A model generated the notes under the pieces. It made no database searches and was not told the DNA's origin. It worked only from the letters and a program-made list of their open reading frames with translations. Shown piece by piece: positions 1 through 9,339 of a stretch of DNA of 64,000 nucleotides (position 1 is its first letter; each line of letters opens with the position of its first letter). Origin of the DNA: Arthrobacter sp. ISL-48 (lineage in GTDB: Bacteria; Actinomycetota; Actinomycetes; Actinomycetales; Micrococcaceae); the NCBI RefSeq assembly GCF_018613805.1, contig NZ_JAGGPL010000003.1, positions 682,001 through 746,000 of the forward strand, written 5' to 3'. A program made the translations under genes and the position numbers.

Positions 1-301
1 CCCGCTGGTCCGGTTTCCATGCCACGGAGGAGGCTTGCGTGAGGTACTCGCGGGCCACCGCGTAGTCATCCTCGTAGCCGCTCCCTGCCCGATAAAAGTC
101 CTCAATGATGGTTTCCGGGTCAGCTCCGGACTGGGGACCCGCGGGAAGGAAGACCGGGGCGCTGACGTTCCCCGCGCTTCCCTCGCTGCTTTTTCCTACC
201 GGACCAGAGGTGGGTATGCGCGCGCATGACGCAAGCAGGAGGACCAGTACGACCATTAGTACGCCAGGCCGGTACCGCATCACGAGGTTCTTTCGCATCA
301 T
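1..301 (-). CDS. lpqB: Lipoprotein LpqB, N-terminal part (cut by window edge)
   Basis: This is the first ~100 codons of a lipoprotein that continues past the left edge. The N-terminus has a basic region, a hydrophobic stretch and a lipobox (LLLASC), then [10 protein letters not shown], the opening I associate with LpqB of actinobacteria. LpqB is an envelope lipoprotein that modulates the MtrB sensor kinase. Its ATG overlaps the mtrB stop codon (ATGA), so it should be translationally coupled as the third gene of mtrA-mtrB-lpqB. A second in-frame ATG follows immediately, so the start is uncertain by one codon. Identification rests on the lipobox, the opening motif and the gene order. Confidence 0.88.
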   Translation of the reverse strand, partial: MMRKNLVMRYRPGVLMVVLVLLLASCARIPTSGPVGKSSEGSAGNVSAPVFLPAGPQSGADPETIIEDFYRAGSGYEDDYAVAREYLTQASSVAWKPDQR

Positions 302-2307
302 GTCGTCTCCTTCCCTGCTGCAGCGGCGGCGGAACGGGCCTGGGACGTGCCATCGCCGCCTCTTTGCTCTTCCTCTGGAGCCTGCGCACCTTCCGGGGCT
401 GGCACACCGTCTGGAGCAGGCCCGGCATCCGGGGCCGATAAATCAGCTGGCGGACGGTCCAGAACCAGCGCGTTCGTTCCTTCCGGCGCGCCATAGAGGA
501 CGATCTCCCCCGGCTCCAGCTGTACGGGTGACTTGTCGATCTCCTCGCCCTGCCTCAAGGGTATGGTCAGCCGGAAGTTAGCCCCGCTCCCCTTCTTTCC
601 CCAGGCCTGCAGCCAGCCGTTGTGCAGCTTGGTGTCCTCCATGGCGATGGAGAGTCCCAGGCCGCTGCCACCCGTGGTCCGCGCCCGGGCGGGGTCCGCT
701 CTCCAGAACCGGTCAAAGACACGGGCAGCCTCCGCCGGGGTCATTCCGATGCCGTGGTCACGGACCGCGATGCCCACTGAGGTCTGGTTGGCGGCGACAG
801 TAATGTTCACCGGCTTGCCTTCGCCGTGTTCCACGGCGTTCAGGATCAGGTTCCGCAGGATCCTGTCGATCCGGCGGGCGTCCATTTCCACAACAATGCC
901 ACCGGCAGGCGCCCGGAGCGTGATCTCGCAACCGTACTCAGCGGCGACAGGCGCCGCTCCTTCGATGACGTGGGCAACGACCTGCAGGATGTCTTCCGGT
1001 TCGGCGTCAAGCACGGCCACGCCTGCGTCAAAGCGCGAGATCTCCAGCAGGTCCGAAAGGAGCGACTGGAAACGCTCAACCTGGTTGTACAGGAGTTCCG
1101 CAGAACGCTTGTTAATGGGATCGAAATCATGGCGGGCGTCATACAGGACTTCCGCGGCCATGCGCACAGTGGTCAGCGGCGTCCGGAGCTCGTGCGACAC
1201 GTCCGAGACGAATCGCTGCTGCATCTGGGACAGCGTGGCCAGCTGGGTGATCTGCTCCTGGAGGCTGGCCGCCATGTGATTGAAGGAAGCTCCCAGCCGC
1301 GCCACTTCATCCTCACCTTTGACCACCATGCGCTCCTGCAACTGGCCGGCTGCGAGCTTCTCCGATACCAGAGCCGCGTGGCTGACCGGACTGACCACGT
1401 TACGCGTGACGTACCAGGCGATCGCGCCGATTATCACTACCAGCACCGCGCCGCCAGCCCAGAGCACGCTCTGAATCTCGTCCAGGGTCTGCTGTGCGGT
1501 GTTGAGGTCGTAAATCAGGTAGAGCTCGTACACCGTCCCGTTGAAGGTCACCTTGTTGCCCACTGCGATGCCCGGCCGGTCCTCGGTGCCTACGGGAATA
1601 ACAGTGGAGGCCCAGTACTGGTCCTTGCCGGACTGCTGGACCGCCTTCCGCAGTTCCGGCGGAATGACACTGACGGTCAGCTGGTCCGAAGCCCTGGACT
1701 CAACCCACCGGTTCCGGGGCTTGGTCTGCTCCGGCATCGCTTCGAAAACGTAGCGGCGCTGGATCACGTCTCCCCGTCCCTCGACTGCGGTCAGGGTGTC
1801 GTAGACCAAGGTGATAACACTGGATTGGTCCGTGACCTGGGCGCCGTCGAAAGTGTCCTGGACCTGCTTGACGTTGTACCGGGTCTCGGACTCAGCCTGG
1901 GTCAGGCGCTCCTGGAAGAGGTTGTTGGCGATCTGGTTTGACAGGTAGGCGCCCACCACGGCGAGTGACGTCACGGACAGCAGCAACGTGGTGAGGACCG
2001 TGCGGAACTGCAGGGAGCGCCGCCAACGCCGCTGAAGCGATTTAGCCAGTTGACGCAGGGCAGGGAAGACGCGGCTGAGCCCGGTCCTGACCAGGCGCGC
2101 CACCCTGAGGGTGACAATCAGCGCCCGGCGCCTCCAGATGCCTGCGCGGAAGGGCAGCCGCATCAGTCCCGCCGCGAGGGCATCAGTGTGCTCCGGGGCA
2201 GTGTGGCTTACTGGGTGGACTTCCCGCTGCCCGGCCCCGGCAGCGTCCTGTGCGCGCCCCTTGTCGGCTCCCGAGGGGTCAGGAACCTGCTTTGTAGCCG
2301 ACACCAC
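298..2307 (-). CDS. mtrB: Sensor histidine kinase MtrB
   Basis: Membrane sensor kinase of the MtrAB two-component system, which controls cell-wall and division genes in actinobacteria. It has a basic N-terminal extension, one membrane helix near residues 101-123, an extracytoplasmic domain, a second helix near 281-300 and a HAMP region. The HisKA box carries SHELRTP with His372 as the likely phosphorylated residue, followed by the ATPase domain (N box near 487-491, DHGIGM near 517, GGSGLGLS near 546). The C-terminal tail is acidic and Pro/Ala-rich. The 669-residue length fits the family. Its ATG lies 29 bases inside the end of mtrA, and the alternative at VSHTAPEH is a GTA codon, so the upstream ATG is preferred. 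Confidence 0.95.
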   Translation of the reverse strand: MVSATKQVPDPSGADKGRAQDAAGAGQREVHPVSHTAPEHTDALAAGLMRLPFRAGIWRRRALIVTLRVARLVRTGLSRVFPALRQLAKSLQRRWRRSLQFRTVLTTLLLSVTSLAVVGAYLSNQIANNLFQERLTQAESETRYNVKQVQDTFDGAQVTDQSSVITLVYDTLTAVEGRGDVIQRRYVFEAMPEQTKPRNRWVESRASDQLTVSVIPPELRKAVQQSGKDQYWASTVIPVGTEDRPGIAVGNKVTFNGTVYELYLIYDLNTAQQTLDEIQSVLWAGGAVLVVIIGAIAWYVTRNVVSPVSHAALVSEKLAAGQLQERMVVKGEDEVARLGASFNHMAASLQEQITQLATLSQMQQRFVSDVSHELRTPLTTVRMAAEVLYDARHDFDPINKRSAELLYNQVERFQSLLSDLLEISRFDAGVAVLDAEPEDILQVVAHVIEGAAPVAAEYGCEITLRAPAGGIVVEMDARRIDRILRNLILNAVEHGEGKPVNITVAANQTSVGIAVRDHGIGMTPAEAARVFDRFWRADPARARTTGGSGLGLSIAMEDTKLHNGWLQAWGKKGSGANFRLTIPLRQGEEIDKSPVQLEPGEIVLYGAPEGTNALVLDRPPADLSAPDAGPAPDGVPAPEGAQAPEEEQRGGDGTSQARSAAAAAGKETT

Positions 2308-2953
2308 GAACCGTCATTACTACTTCCGGGGCTTCCGGATCCCGCTCAATCTTTGACCGGAGGCGCTGGACATGGACGTTGACCAGCCTGGTGTCGGCGG
2401 CGTGGCGGTAACCCCAGACCTGCTCGAGCAGCAGCTCCCGGGTGAACACCTGCCAGGGCTTGCGCGCCAGGGCCACGAGGAGGTCGAACTCCAGCGGAGT
2501 CAGGGAGATACGTTCGTTGGCGCGGCTCACCGTGTGGCCGGCCACGTCGATGGTGATGTCGGCGATCCGGAGCGTTTCGGGAGCCTTTTGGTCTCCCGGC
2601 CGTAGGCGCGCACGGACCCGGGCAACCAGCTCGGCCGGTTTAAACGGCTTCGGCACATAGTCGTCAGCTCCGGACTCAAGGCCACGGACGACGTCGGACG
2701 TGTCCGACTTGGCGGTGAGCATCACAATGGGCACGTCGGATTCCGCACGGATCTGCCGGCAGACTTCAATGCCATCCACTCCGGGAAGCATGAGGTCAAG
2801 CAGCACGAGGTCCGGCTTCGATGAACGGAACACGTCAAGCGCCTGGCCGCCGTCGGCGCAGAAGACCGGCTCAAAGCCGTCGTTGCGGAGAACAATTCCA
2901 ATCATTTCGGCCAGCGCTTCGTCATCATCAACTACCAGAATGCGTGCCTTCAT
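2279..2953 (-). CDS. mtrA: Response regulator MtrA (OmpR family)
   Basis: DNA-binding response regulator partnered with MtrB. The receiver domain has the acidic pocket (VVDDDE near residues 7-12), phosphoacceptor Asp53 in LLDLMLPG, Thr80 and Lys102 (YVPKPF). The C-terminal winged helix ends in the typical TVRGVGYK. Length is 224 residues, as usual for MtrA. AAGGGA lies about 9 bases upstream of the ATG and supports the start. It is the first gene of mtrA-mtrB-lpqB, and the upstream DNA is divergent from the membrane-protein operon beginning near 3122. Confidence 0.96.
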   Translation of the reverse strand: MKARILVVDDDEALAEMIGIVLRNDGFEPVFCADGGQALDVFRSSKPDLVLLDLMLPGVDGIEVCRQIRAESDVPIVMLTAKSDTSDVVRGLESGADDYVPKPFKPAELVARVRARLRPGDQKAPETLRIADITIDVAGHTVSRANERISLTPLEFDLLVALARKPWQVFTRELLLEQVWGYRHAADTRLVNVHVQRLRSKIERDPEAPEVVMTVRGVGYKAGS

Positions 2954-3121
2954 AGTTATATATTCCCTTATCGACGGGGCTTTGTCCTGTTGAACGCCTT
3001 CCCGGCATGGCGTCAGGCTATGACGCCCGACGCCGGAACTATAGTCTGGGAGCGTACCGGCAGCTGCCGAAAGCGACGGTGCGCCCGGGGAAGGAACAGG
3101 TTGTCACCACAGGATCCGAAT

Positions 3122-4393
3122 ATGCAGCAGCCGCATCAGAGCGGCGAGCCGCCATGGGGGCCTCCGCCCGGCCCGCCGCGCGGGTCCCAACAACCGACAG
3201 GGTCCCAACAGCCGCAGTGGGGCGGGCAGCCGGTCTGGGGTCCGCCGCCAGGTGTCCCGCCGGCTCCGCAACAGTCGCCTTGGGGCACTCCCCCGTACAA
3301 CGCCTACGGCGGTCCGCTGCCCTACCGCCAGCCGCTGTACGTCGCCCCACCCAAACCGGGCATCATTCCGCTGCGCCCCCTGATGTTCGGCGAGATCCTG
3401 GATGGCTCTTTCCAGACCATCAGGCGCAACGCGAAGGCCATGCTGGGCGCCTCCCTGCTGGCGCAGTCGCTGGCAGCGGTGCTGACCGCGGTTGCCACGG
3501 CGCTTTCGGCCAACTCCACCGGATCGCTCGAAACCTGGCTGCAGGGCCTGCGCCCGCAGGAGCTGGCCGCGGTGGGGCTGGGTTTTGGCGGCGGCATTCT
3601 GCTGTTCAGCGTCCTGACCCTGTTCATCTCCGCTGTTCTCCAAGGCGCCATGGTGGTGCCGGTAGCGCGGTCCGTCCTCAACCGGTCCACGGGCTTCCGG
3701 CAGATGTGGACCCTGGCCCGCTCCCGCGCTGGCGCCTTGCTCCGGCTGGCCGGCCTGCTATTTGTTGCCTGGCTGCTCGCCGTGCTGCTATTCGGTGCGC
3801 TGGCAGCCCTGCTGATCAGCAGCGTGGGTAGGGTCGGCGTCCTGGTGCTCATTCCCGTGGGCCTGGCCTGCATCGCGTTGACGATATGGATCTACATCAA
3901 GGTGATGGTGGCTCCGGCCGCCGTTGTCATCGAGGAGCTCGGGGCCATGGATGGCCTGCGCCGTTCGTGGGAACTCACCCGGGGGAACTGGTGGCGCGTC
4001 CTTGGCATCACCCTGGTGGTGGGGATCATGGTTGGGGTCATCGCCCAGGTGGTCATGATTCCTGTCAGCCTGCTCTCCACTTTCTTTACCGGCGTCATCT
4101 CACCCCACGGTGGCCCGGACCAGGCACTCTTGGCAGCGGTAGCCCTGGGAGTAGCCACTGCCGTAATCAGCGCACTCGTGGGGGCTGTGGGCTACGCCTT
4201 CCAGACATCGGTCATGGCACTGCTCTACCTGGACCTCAGAATGCGCAAGGACGGACTGGACATCGCTCTGCTGCGGCTGCTGGAATCGGGCGCGGACGTC
4301 GACGGCGTACCGGGCCGAGGGGTAGCTGTCTACACAGCAGGACGTGGCTACGGTCAGCCGCCGGCCTACGGGGCATGGCCGGATGGCCGCTGA
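3122..4393 (+). CDS. Six-helix membrane protein with Pro/Gln-rich N-terminus
   Basis: A protein of 423 residues. The first ~90 residues are rich in Pro, Gly and Gln (repeated GSQQP-like units) and probably disordered in the cytosol. About six hydrophobic segments follow, ending in YLDLRMRKDGLD, a signature I associate with a family of actinobacterial membrane proteins often annotated with a glycerophosphodiester phosphodiesterase membrane domain. Function is unknown. The frame opens at 2990, but the ATG at 3122 has AGGA about 8 bases upstream and starts a normal N-terminus. It overlaps the next gene by 11 bases and opens the DUF4129/DUF4350/MoxR/DUF58 operon. Confidence 0.8.
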   Translation: MQQPHQSGEPPWGPPPGPPRGSQQPTGSQQPQWGGQPVWGPPPGVPPAPQQSPWGTPPYNAYGGPLPYRQPLYVAPPKPGIIPLRPLMFGEILDGSFQTIRRNAKAMLGASLLAQSLAAVLTAVATALSANSTGSLETWLQGLRPQELAAVGLGFGGGILLFSVLTLFISAVLQGAMVVPVARSVLNRSTGFRQMWTLARSRAGALLRLAGLLFVAWLLAVLLFGALAALLISSVGRVGVLVLIPVGLACIALTIWIYIKVMVAPAAVVIEELGAMDGLRRSWELTRGNWWRVLGITLVVGIMVGVIAQVVMIPVSLLSTFFTGVISPHGGPDQALLAAVALGVATAVISALVGAVGYAFQTSVMALLYLDLRMRKDGLDIALLRLLESGADVDGVPGRGVAVYTAGRGYGQPPAYGAWPDGR

Positions 4394-5030
4394 ACCTCCG
4401 GTGCTGCCCGGCAGCGACGAGGCCCGCCGCTGGGCTGTGGAGGAACTTTCCAAGTCTGAGTACCGAGAAGCAGCCCCGGGCTGGCTTGAGGGCTTATGGC
4501 GGATGCTCACGGAATGGCTGCGGTCCCTGGACAGTTTCCCCGGCGTCGATGGCAGCGCAGCCGCCCCGCTGATTGGGGTGGGGATAGCCGTGGTGATCGG
4601 GATCGCCATTATCCTCGCCCGTCCCCGCCTCAATGCAAGGTCGAGGCCCTCGGACGACGTGTTCGACGCCGACGCAACATGGAGTGCCTCGGACTACCGC
4701 GGACGCGCGGCGGCCGCAGCGTCCGCCGGTGAGTGGGGTGCCGCTGTCGTCGATTGTTTCCGTGCGCTGGTGCGCACCGCCGAGGACAGGAACGTCCTGG
4801 ACACAAGGCCGGGCAGGACAGCGGATGAAGTGGCTCGCGAACTGGCCGGTCCATTCGGCTCTGAAGCGCGGCGCCTCGCCTGGGCGGCCAGGACGTTCGA
4901 CGGGATCAGGTACGGAAACGAGGCCACGGACCGCGATGCCTATGCTGCCGTGATGGAACTGGATACCGCCCTGCAATCCCTGAAGCCACTGAACGCCGCG
5001 CTTCCGGCGGAGCCGGCGGTTCCACGGTGA
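4383..5030 (+). CDS. DUF4129 domain-containing membrane protein
   Basis: A 215-residue protein with one clear membrane helix near residues 60-80 (LIGVGIAVVIGIAIILA) and a cytosolic C-terminal domain. Features such as SDYRGRAAAAASAGEWGAAVVDCFRALVR and TADEVARELA match DUF4129, a domain regularly found beside MoxR and DUF58 genes. The start overlaps the preceding gene by 11 bases, and the end overlaps the next start. It is probably a membrane component or adaptor of a MoxR-driven complex. That role is inferred from context only. Confidence 0.82.
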   Translation: MAAEPPVLPGSDEARRWAVEELSKSEYREAAPGWLEGLWRMLTEWLRSLDSFPGVDGSAAAPLIGVGIAVVIGIAIILARPRLNARSRPSDDVFDADATWSASDYRGRAAAAASAGEWGAAVVDCFRALVRTAEDRNVLDTRPGRTADEVARELAGPFGSEARRLAWAARTFDGIRYGNEATDRDAYAAVMELDTALQSLKPLNAALPAEPAVPR

Positions 5031-6238
5031 CCCAGGATCTGCACTCCGGCCCGAACGGGGTCCCGGCTGACGTGTCCGTCGAAACGGAAGCAGGTTCCCC
5101 GGCCAGCAGGTCTGTTTCGTGGCTCCGGCGGCACCGCGGCGGGGCAGCGCTGGGAGCGGTTTTCGCCGTCGCCCTGACGGTGGTGATCTCCTCGCAGCTT
5201 GCTCCCAAAGGCGACAGCGTTCCGTTATCCGTCCATAACTCCGGACCCGATGGTGCCAGGGCCGTGAGCGAGATCCTGGGCCGCCATGGTGTTGCCGTGG
5301 ACGGCGTTGACTCCTTCGGCGCCGCCATGCAGGCCTTGGACGGCAGGCCTGGTTCCACACTCCTGCTGTATGACCGGAACGGCCTCCTGGACGAATCCCA
5401 ACTGGCCGGGATCAAGAAAGCGGCGGGGCGGTTGGTGGTGGTCACACCGCGATTGAACACCCTGACGGCGTTGGGGAGCGGAATCAGCCAGGCCGGCGTG
5501 GTGCCTGACACCTCGCCGACCCTGGAGCCTGACTGTGGCCTTCCCGACGCAGAAGCTGCGGGAACCGTTTCGGGGGAATCGGGCTTCCTGTACGAAGGTG
5601 GCACCGTTTGCTACCGGCCGGCAGGGACTGCCGGCGGGTTGCTCGCCTTCACCGATGACGGCGCGTTGACGGTCCTGGGAAGCACGGCGGTTCTCACCAA
5701 CGGCGGGCTCGCCGACCATGGACACGCTGCGCTCGCTCTACGGATGCTTGGCAGTTCCAGGGATCTTGTCTGGTACCTTCCGGGGCTAGGCGATGTGAAC
5801 GCGGCGGACTCCACCCGGACGCTCGATGACCTTGCGCCGGAGTGGGTGCACTTCCTGGGTCCCTGGCTGGCCCTTGTGGCGGCACTGGCCATCGTCTGGC
5901 GTGGAAGGCGCCTCGGACCACTCGTCTTTGAACCACTGCCAGTCGTGGTCAAGGCTGTGGAAACGGCAGAGGGCCGAGCGCGGCTCTATCACGATTCGCA
6001 CGCCGTCGACCGTGCGCGGGACAACCTCCGGGCGGGCACCCTGGTGCGGCTGGCCAAGGAGTTGCGGCTCGGCGTCGACGCCACCGCTGACGATGTCACG
6101 GAAGCAGCGGCCCGGCACCTGGCGCGGCCGGTAACCGAAATCAGGGAACTTGTCCGGGAGTATCCGCGGAACGAAGCCAGACTGGTGCGATGGTCCCAGG
6201 AGCTGGAGAAACTAGAAAACGAGGTGAGGACCCGATGA
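5027..6238 (+). CDS. DUF4350 domain-containing protein
   Basis: A 403-residue protein starting at a GTG that overlaps the previous stop (GTGA). A membrane helix near residues 39-55 is followed by an extracytoplasmic domain resembling DUF4350 (NSGPDGARAVSEILGRHGVAV, then LLLYDRNGLLDESQL). A second helix lies near residues 280-292. The C-terminal cytosolic segment is basic and helical with LVRLAKELRLGV. DUF4350 proteins are recurrent neighbours of MoxR ATPases and have no established activity. Its stop overlaps the moxR start by 4 bases. Confidence 0.82.
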   Translation: MTQDLHSGPNGVPADVSVETEAGSPASRSVSWLRRHRGGAALGAVFAVALTVVISSQLAPKGDSVPLSVHNSGPDGARAVSEILGRHGVAVDGVDSFGAAMQALDGRPGSTLLLYDRNGLLDESQLAGIKKAAGRLVVVTPRLNTLTALGSGISQAGVVPDTSPTLEPDCGLPDAEAAGTVSGESGFLYEGGTVCYRPAGTAGGLLAFTDDGALTVLGSTAVLTNGGLADHGHAALALRMLGSSRDLVWYLPGLGDVNAADSTRTLDDLAPEWVHFLGPWLALVAALAIVWRGRRLGPLVFEPLPVVVKAVETAEGRARLYHDSHAVDRARDNLRAGTLVRLAKELRLGVDATADDVTEAAARHLARPVTEIRELVREYPRNEARLVRWSQELEKLENEVRTR

Positions 6239-7230
6239 ACGAACACAGCAGCGGCCCGCAGATCCTGGATTCCATCCAGCACGACCCTGCCCGGCAGGCG
6301 CTCCTTGACGTCCGCCACGAGGTGGCGAAGGCCGTGGTCGGGCAGGACTCAACAGTCACCGGGCTCCTGATCGCACTACTGTCCCAGGGGCACGTGCTCC
6401 TCGAGGGCGTGCCTGGAGTTGCCAAGACACTCCTGGTCCGGGCACTGTCCGCGGCTTTGAGCCTGGACACAAAGCGGGTGCAGTTCACCCCGGACCTGAT
6501 GCCGGGCGACGTCACCGGCTCCCTGGTGTACGACACCCACACGTCGGAGTTCAGCTTCCGCGAGGGACCGGTATTCACAAACATCCTGCTCGCTGACGAG
6601 ATCAACCGCACACCCCCCAAGACCCAGGCATCCCTGCTGGAGGCCATGGAGGAACGGCAGGTCTCAGTGGATGGCGTGTCCCGCCCGCTGCCGGAGCCTT
6701 TCCTCGTGGCGGCAACCCAGAACCCGGTGGAATACGAGGGAACCTATCCGCTGCCTGAAGCCCAACTGGACCGCTTCCTCCTCAAGCTCACCATGCCCCT
6801 CCCCAACCGGACGGACGAGATGGAGGTGATCCGGCGCCACGCCTCCGGATTCAACCCCCGCGACCTGGCGGCAGCCGGCGTCCGCGCCGTGGCCGGTGCG
6901 CAGGATCTTGAGCGCGCCCGCCAGTCCGTGGCCACTGTGGCCGTGGAACCCGAGATTATTGGCTACATCGTGGATCTGGTGCGCGCCACCCGGGCGGCAC
7001 CATCCTTCCAGCTGGGCGTCTCGCCCCGAGGGGCAACCGCACTTCTGAACACGTCCCGTGCCTGGGCGTGGCTGTCCGGCAGGAGCTTTGTCACTCCGGA
7101 CGACGTCAAGGCCCTGGCCCTGCCCTGCCTGCGGCATCGCGTGGCCCTGCAGCCTGAAGCCCAAATGGACGGGGTCCGCGTGGACGACGTGCTGGGCAGC
7201 ATCCTGGCCTCCGTCCCTGTCCCCCGCTGA
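6235..7230 (+). CDS. MoxR-family AAA+ ATPase
   Basis: AAA+ ATPase of the MoxR class, thought to act as a chaperone that remodels or matures partner proteins, often with von Willebrand A-type partners. Walker A is GVPGVAKT (residues 58-65) and Walker B LLADEIN (about 118-124). Sensor-1 and arginine-finger regions follow (ATQNPVEYEGTYPLPEAQLDRF), then the helical lid with SPRGATALL. Length is 331 residues, typical of the family. The ATG overlaps the DUF4350 stop (ATGA). The frame extends upstream to 6190, but the overlapping ATG is the natural start. Confidence 0.93.
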   Translation: MNEHSSGPQILDSIQHDPARQALLDVRHEVAKAVVGQDSTVTGLLIALLSQGHVLLEGVPGVAKTLLVRALSAALSLDTKRVQFTPDLMPGDVTGSLVYDTHTSEFSFREGPVFTNILLADEINRTPPKTQASLLEAMEERQVSVDGVSRPLPEPFLVAATQNPVEYEGTYPLPEAQLDRFLLKLTMPLPNRTDEMEVIRRHASGFNPRDLAAAGVRAVAGAQDLERARQSVATVAVEPEIIGYIVDLVRATRAAPSFQLGVSPRGATALLNTSRAWAWLSGRSFVTPDDVKALALPCLRHRVALQPEAQMDGVRVDDVLGSILASVPVPR

Positions 7231-7235
7231 GCGGC

Positions 7236-8528
7236 ATGGCAATCTCCGGACGTTTTGTGCTCCTGGCCCTCCTTGGGCTGGTGCCGGTGTTGCTGTTGCC
7301 GCGATGGGACACCGCCCTGACGGTGCTCCTGGTTTTGGCGTTGCTCCTAACCCTGGAGGTGGGTTTGGCGGCTTCCCTGCGGGGCATCGACGTCCAGCGC
7401 ACGGAGTCCGGCAACGTGACTCTGCACGGCACGGCAACCTCCACCATCACGGTCCGGAACAACGGCCGGCGCCGGCTGCGCGCCACAATGCGCGACGCCT
7501 GGCAGCCTTCCGCCGGAGCACAGAATCCAGTGCAGGACGTGGAGGTCCCCGCGGGGGAAAGCCGCCGGGTAACTGTCCGGCTCCACCCGGTACGGCGCGG
7601 AGACCTGCGCGCTCCGCACGTCACACTGCGGTCGTACGGGCCCCTGCGCCTGGCTGCACGGCAGCGCACCCTCGCCTGCCCTGGCTCCCTGCGCGTCCTG
7701 CCGCCCTTCCATTCCCGCCGGCACCTGCCTTCCAAACTCCGGAAGCTGCGCGAGCTCGACGGCAAGGCGGCAGTGCAGATCCGCGGTGCGGGAACCGAGT
7801 TCGACTCGCTCAGGGACTACGTCCGCGGGGATGATGTGCGGTCCATTGACTGGCGGGCAACCGCCCGCCGTTCCGCCGTCGTCGTGCGGACATGGCGGCC
7901 GGAGAGGGACCGGCGCGTGGTGATCATCCTGGACACTTCCAGGACCTCAGCGGCGCGGATCGACGACGAGCCCCGCCTGGACACGGGCATGGAAGCTGCC
8001 CTCCTCCTGGCTGTCCTGGCCGAGCGGGGCGGTGACAGGGTGGACTTCCTGGCCTTCGACCGCCGGCCGAGGGCCAGGGCAGGATCCGCAACCACAGGGA
8101 ATCTCCTGGGCCAGCTGGTCAAGGCTATGGCACCCCTCGAGGCAGAACTGATTGAGCTTGACTGGTCCGCCATTCCCGGCCAGGTCCGCGCTATATCAGC
8201 CCACCGCTCCCTTGTGGTGCTGCTGACCTCGCTTGAGGGCGGGGCCCCGGAAGAGGGGTTGATTCCCACGGCCGCACAGCTGGCGCAGCAGCACGTTGTG
8301 GTGGTGGCGTCCGTCCGCGATCCGATGCTGGGCCTGATGCTCCGGGAACGTAGCAACGCCTCCAGCGTGTTCCGGGCGGCGGCCGCCGAACGCGCCCTCC
8401 TGGAACGCGAGGCAGTCAGCACGCAACTGCGGCATCAGGGAGCGGAAGTGGTGGACGCCGAACCGCATCAGCTGCCGCCGCAGCTGGCCGACATGTACAT
8501 CAGGCTCAAGGCTGCCGGTAGATTGTGA
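7236..8528 (+). CDS. DUF58 domain-containing protein
   Basis: A 430-residue protein with two N-terminal hydrophobic segments (about residues 5-45), a beta-rich domain, then the DUF58 core. The diagnostic motif DYVRGDDVRSIDWRATAR lies near residues 193-210, followed by a von Willebrand-like segment (VIILDTSRTS). DUF58 proteins are the standard partners of MoxR ATPases. The start is 5 bases after the moxR stop. The usual reading is a membrane-anchored MoxR substrate or partner; no specific substrate can be named from the sequence. Confidence 0.9.
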   Translation: MAISGRFVLLALLGLVPVLLLPRWDTALTVLLVLALLLTLEVGLAASLRGIDVQRTESGNVTLHGTATSTITVRNNGRRRLRATMRDAWQPSAGAQNPVQDVEVPAGESRRVTVRLHPVRRGDLRAPHVTLRSYGPLRLAARQRTLACPGSLRVLPPFHSRRHLPSKLRKLRELDGKAAVQIRGAGTEFDSLRDYVRGDDVRSIDWRATARRSAVVVRTWRPERDRRVVIILDTSRTSAARIDDEPRLDTGMEAALLLAVLAERGGDRVDFLAFDRRPRARAGSATTGNLLGQLVKAMAPLEAELIELDWSAIPGQVRAISAHRSLVVLLTSLEGGAPEEGLIPTAAQLAQQHVVVVASVRDPMLGLMLRERSNASSVFRAAAAERALLEREAVSTQLRHQGAEVVDAEPHQLPPQLADMYIRLKAAGRL

Positions 8529-8574
8529 GACTACACGCAGTGCCGCTGTCAGCGCCGCCACCAGGAGGTCCAGC

Positions 8575-9288
8575 ATGAACGTTCCCATCTACCAGCAGGT
8601 CCTGGGCGGAGACTTCGACCGGCTGCAGCCCGAGCTTCAGGACTACTTCTCCCTGGCTCCGGGCTCCGGACACTACTGCGTGGGCGAGGGCGTATTCGAC
8701 GTGGTGGGGTGCAGGCAACAATGGCTGCGTCCCCTGCTGCGGCTCACGTCCTCGGAGGAGGCGTTCTTCCCCGAGTACGGTGAAAGCATTCCCTTCAGGA
8801 TCGAAAACCACGCGCATCTTGATCCATTCCGACGCTCCAGCCTGACAGCCAGGCGGGAAATCCGGTTTCCCACGGTCACCCGGATCTTCCAGGACACCAC
8901 CAGCGTCACCGACGCGGACAGCGGTCCCCAGCTGGTGGACTATGTCGGCAGGTACCGGCGGGTGGTGACTGACCTGAACCTCAGCGTCACGGCGGAGGGC
9001 CGGCTGCGCGGCATTTCCGAAGCCTCCCGCCTTTTCCTCGGCTCCCTCCGGCTTCCGCTGCCTGCCGCGCTTGATGCCAGGGCCTACGCCGAGCAGTGGT
9101 GGGACGGGTCGGAGGGCGAAAACGGAAAGCACCGGATCCAGGTCAAGGTCATCCAGCCCCAGATCGGCCTGGTCCTGGTGTATGCGGGAAGCTTCGACTA
9201 TCGGTTGCGCCCCTACATTGGAGGCAGCTCGGCACACAGCTTCCTGCCTCCTTATGTGCAGCCGGACCGTTGGGAGAACCGGACCTAG
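8575..9288 (+). CDS. DUF4166-like protein
   Basis: A soluble 237-residue protein with AGGAGG about 6 bases before the ATG. It has LGGDFDRLQPELQDYFSL near the start, GVFDVVGC, and a middle section with RTFP-like text (REIRFPTVTRIF). The overall order resembles DUF4166 proteins. No catalytic motif is evident to me. It lies 46 bases after the DUF58 gene and is probably the last gene of the MoxR operon, although a separate promoter is possible. Family assignment is from memory of the domain pattern. Confidence 0.68.
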   Translation: MNVPIYQQVLGGDFDRLQPELQDYFSLAPGSGHYCVGEGVFDVVGCRQQWLRPLLRLTSSEEAFFPEYGESIPFRIENHAHLDPFRRSSLTARREIRFPTVTRIFQDTTSVTDADSGPQLVDYVGRYRRVVTDLNLSVTAEGRLRGISEASRLFLGSLRLPLPAALDARAYAEQWWDGSEGENGKHRIQVKVIQPQIGLVLVYAGSFDYRLRPYIGGSSAHSFLPPYVQPDRWENRT

Positions 9289-9289
9289 C

Positions 9290-9322
9290 GGGCGGCAGCT
9301 TGCCGGTGCCGGCGCGCCGCCC
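9290..9322. terminator. Hairpin between convergent genes
   Basis: GGGCGGC (9290-9296) pairs with GCCGCCC (9316-9322) and encloses a second small hairpin (GCCGG/CCGGC). It sits in the 51-base gap between two convergent genes, so it could serve both strands. There is no clear T-run, so termination is inferred. Confidence 0.45.
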
Positions 9323-9339
9323 TGCTGCAGCAGGCCTGT

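Noticed and set aside
826..1941. Long open frame opposite mtrB
   Set aside because: It is a high-GC antisense shadow; the minus strand encodes a complete, motif-rich MtrB.
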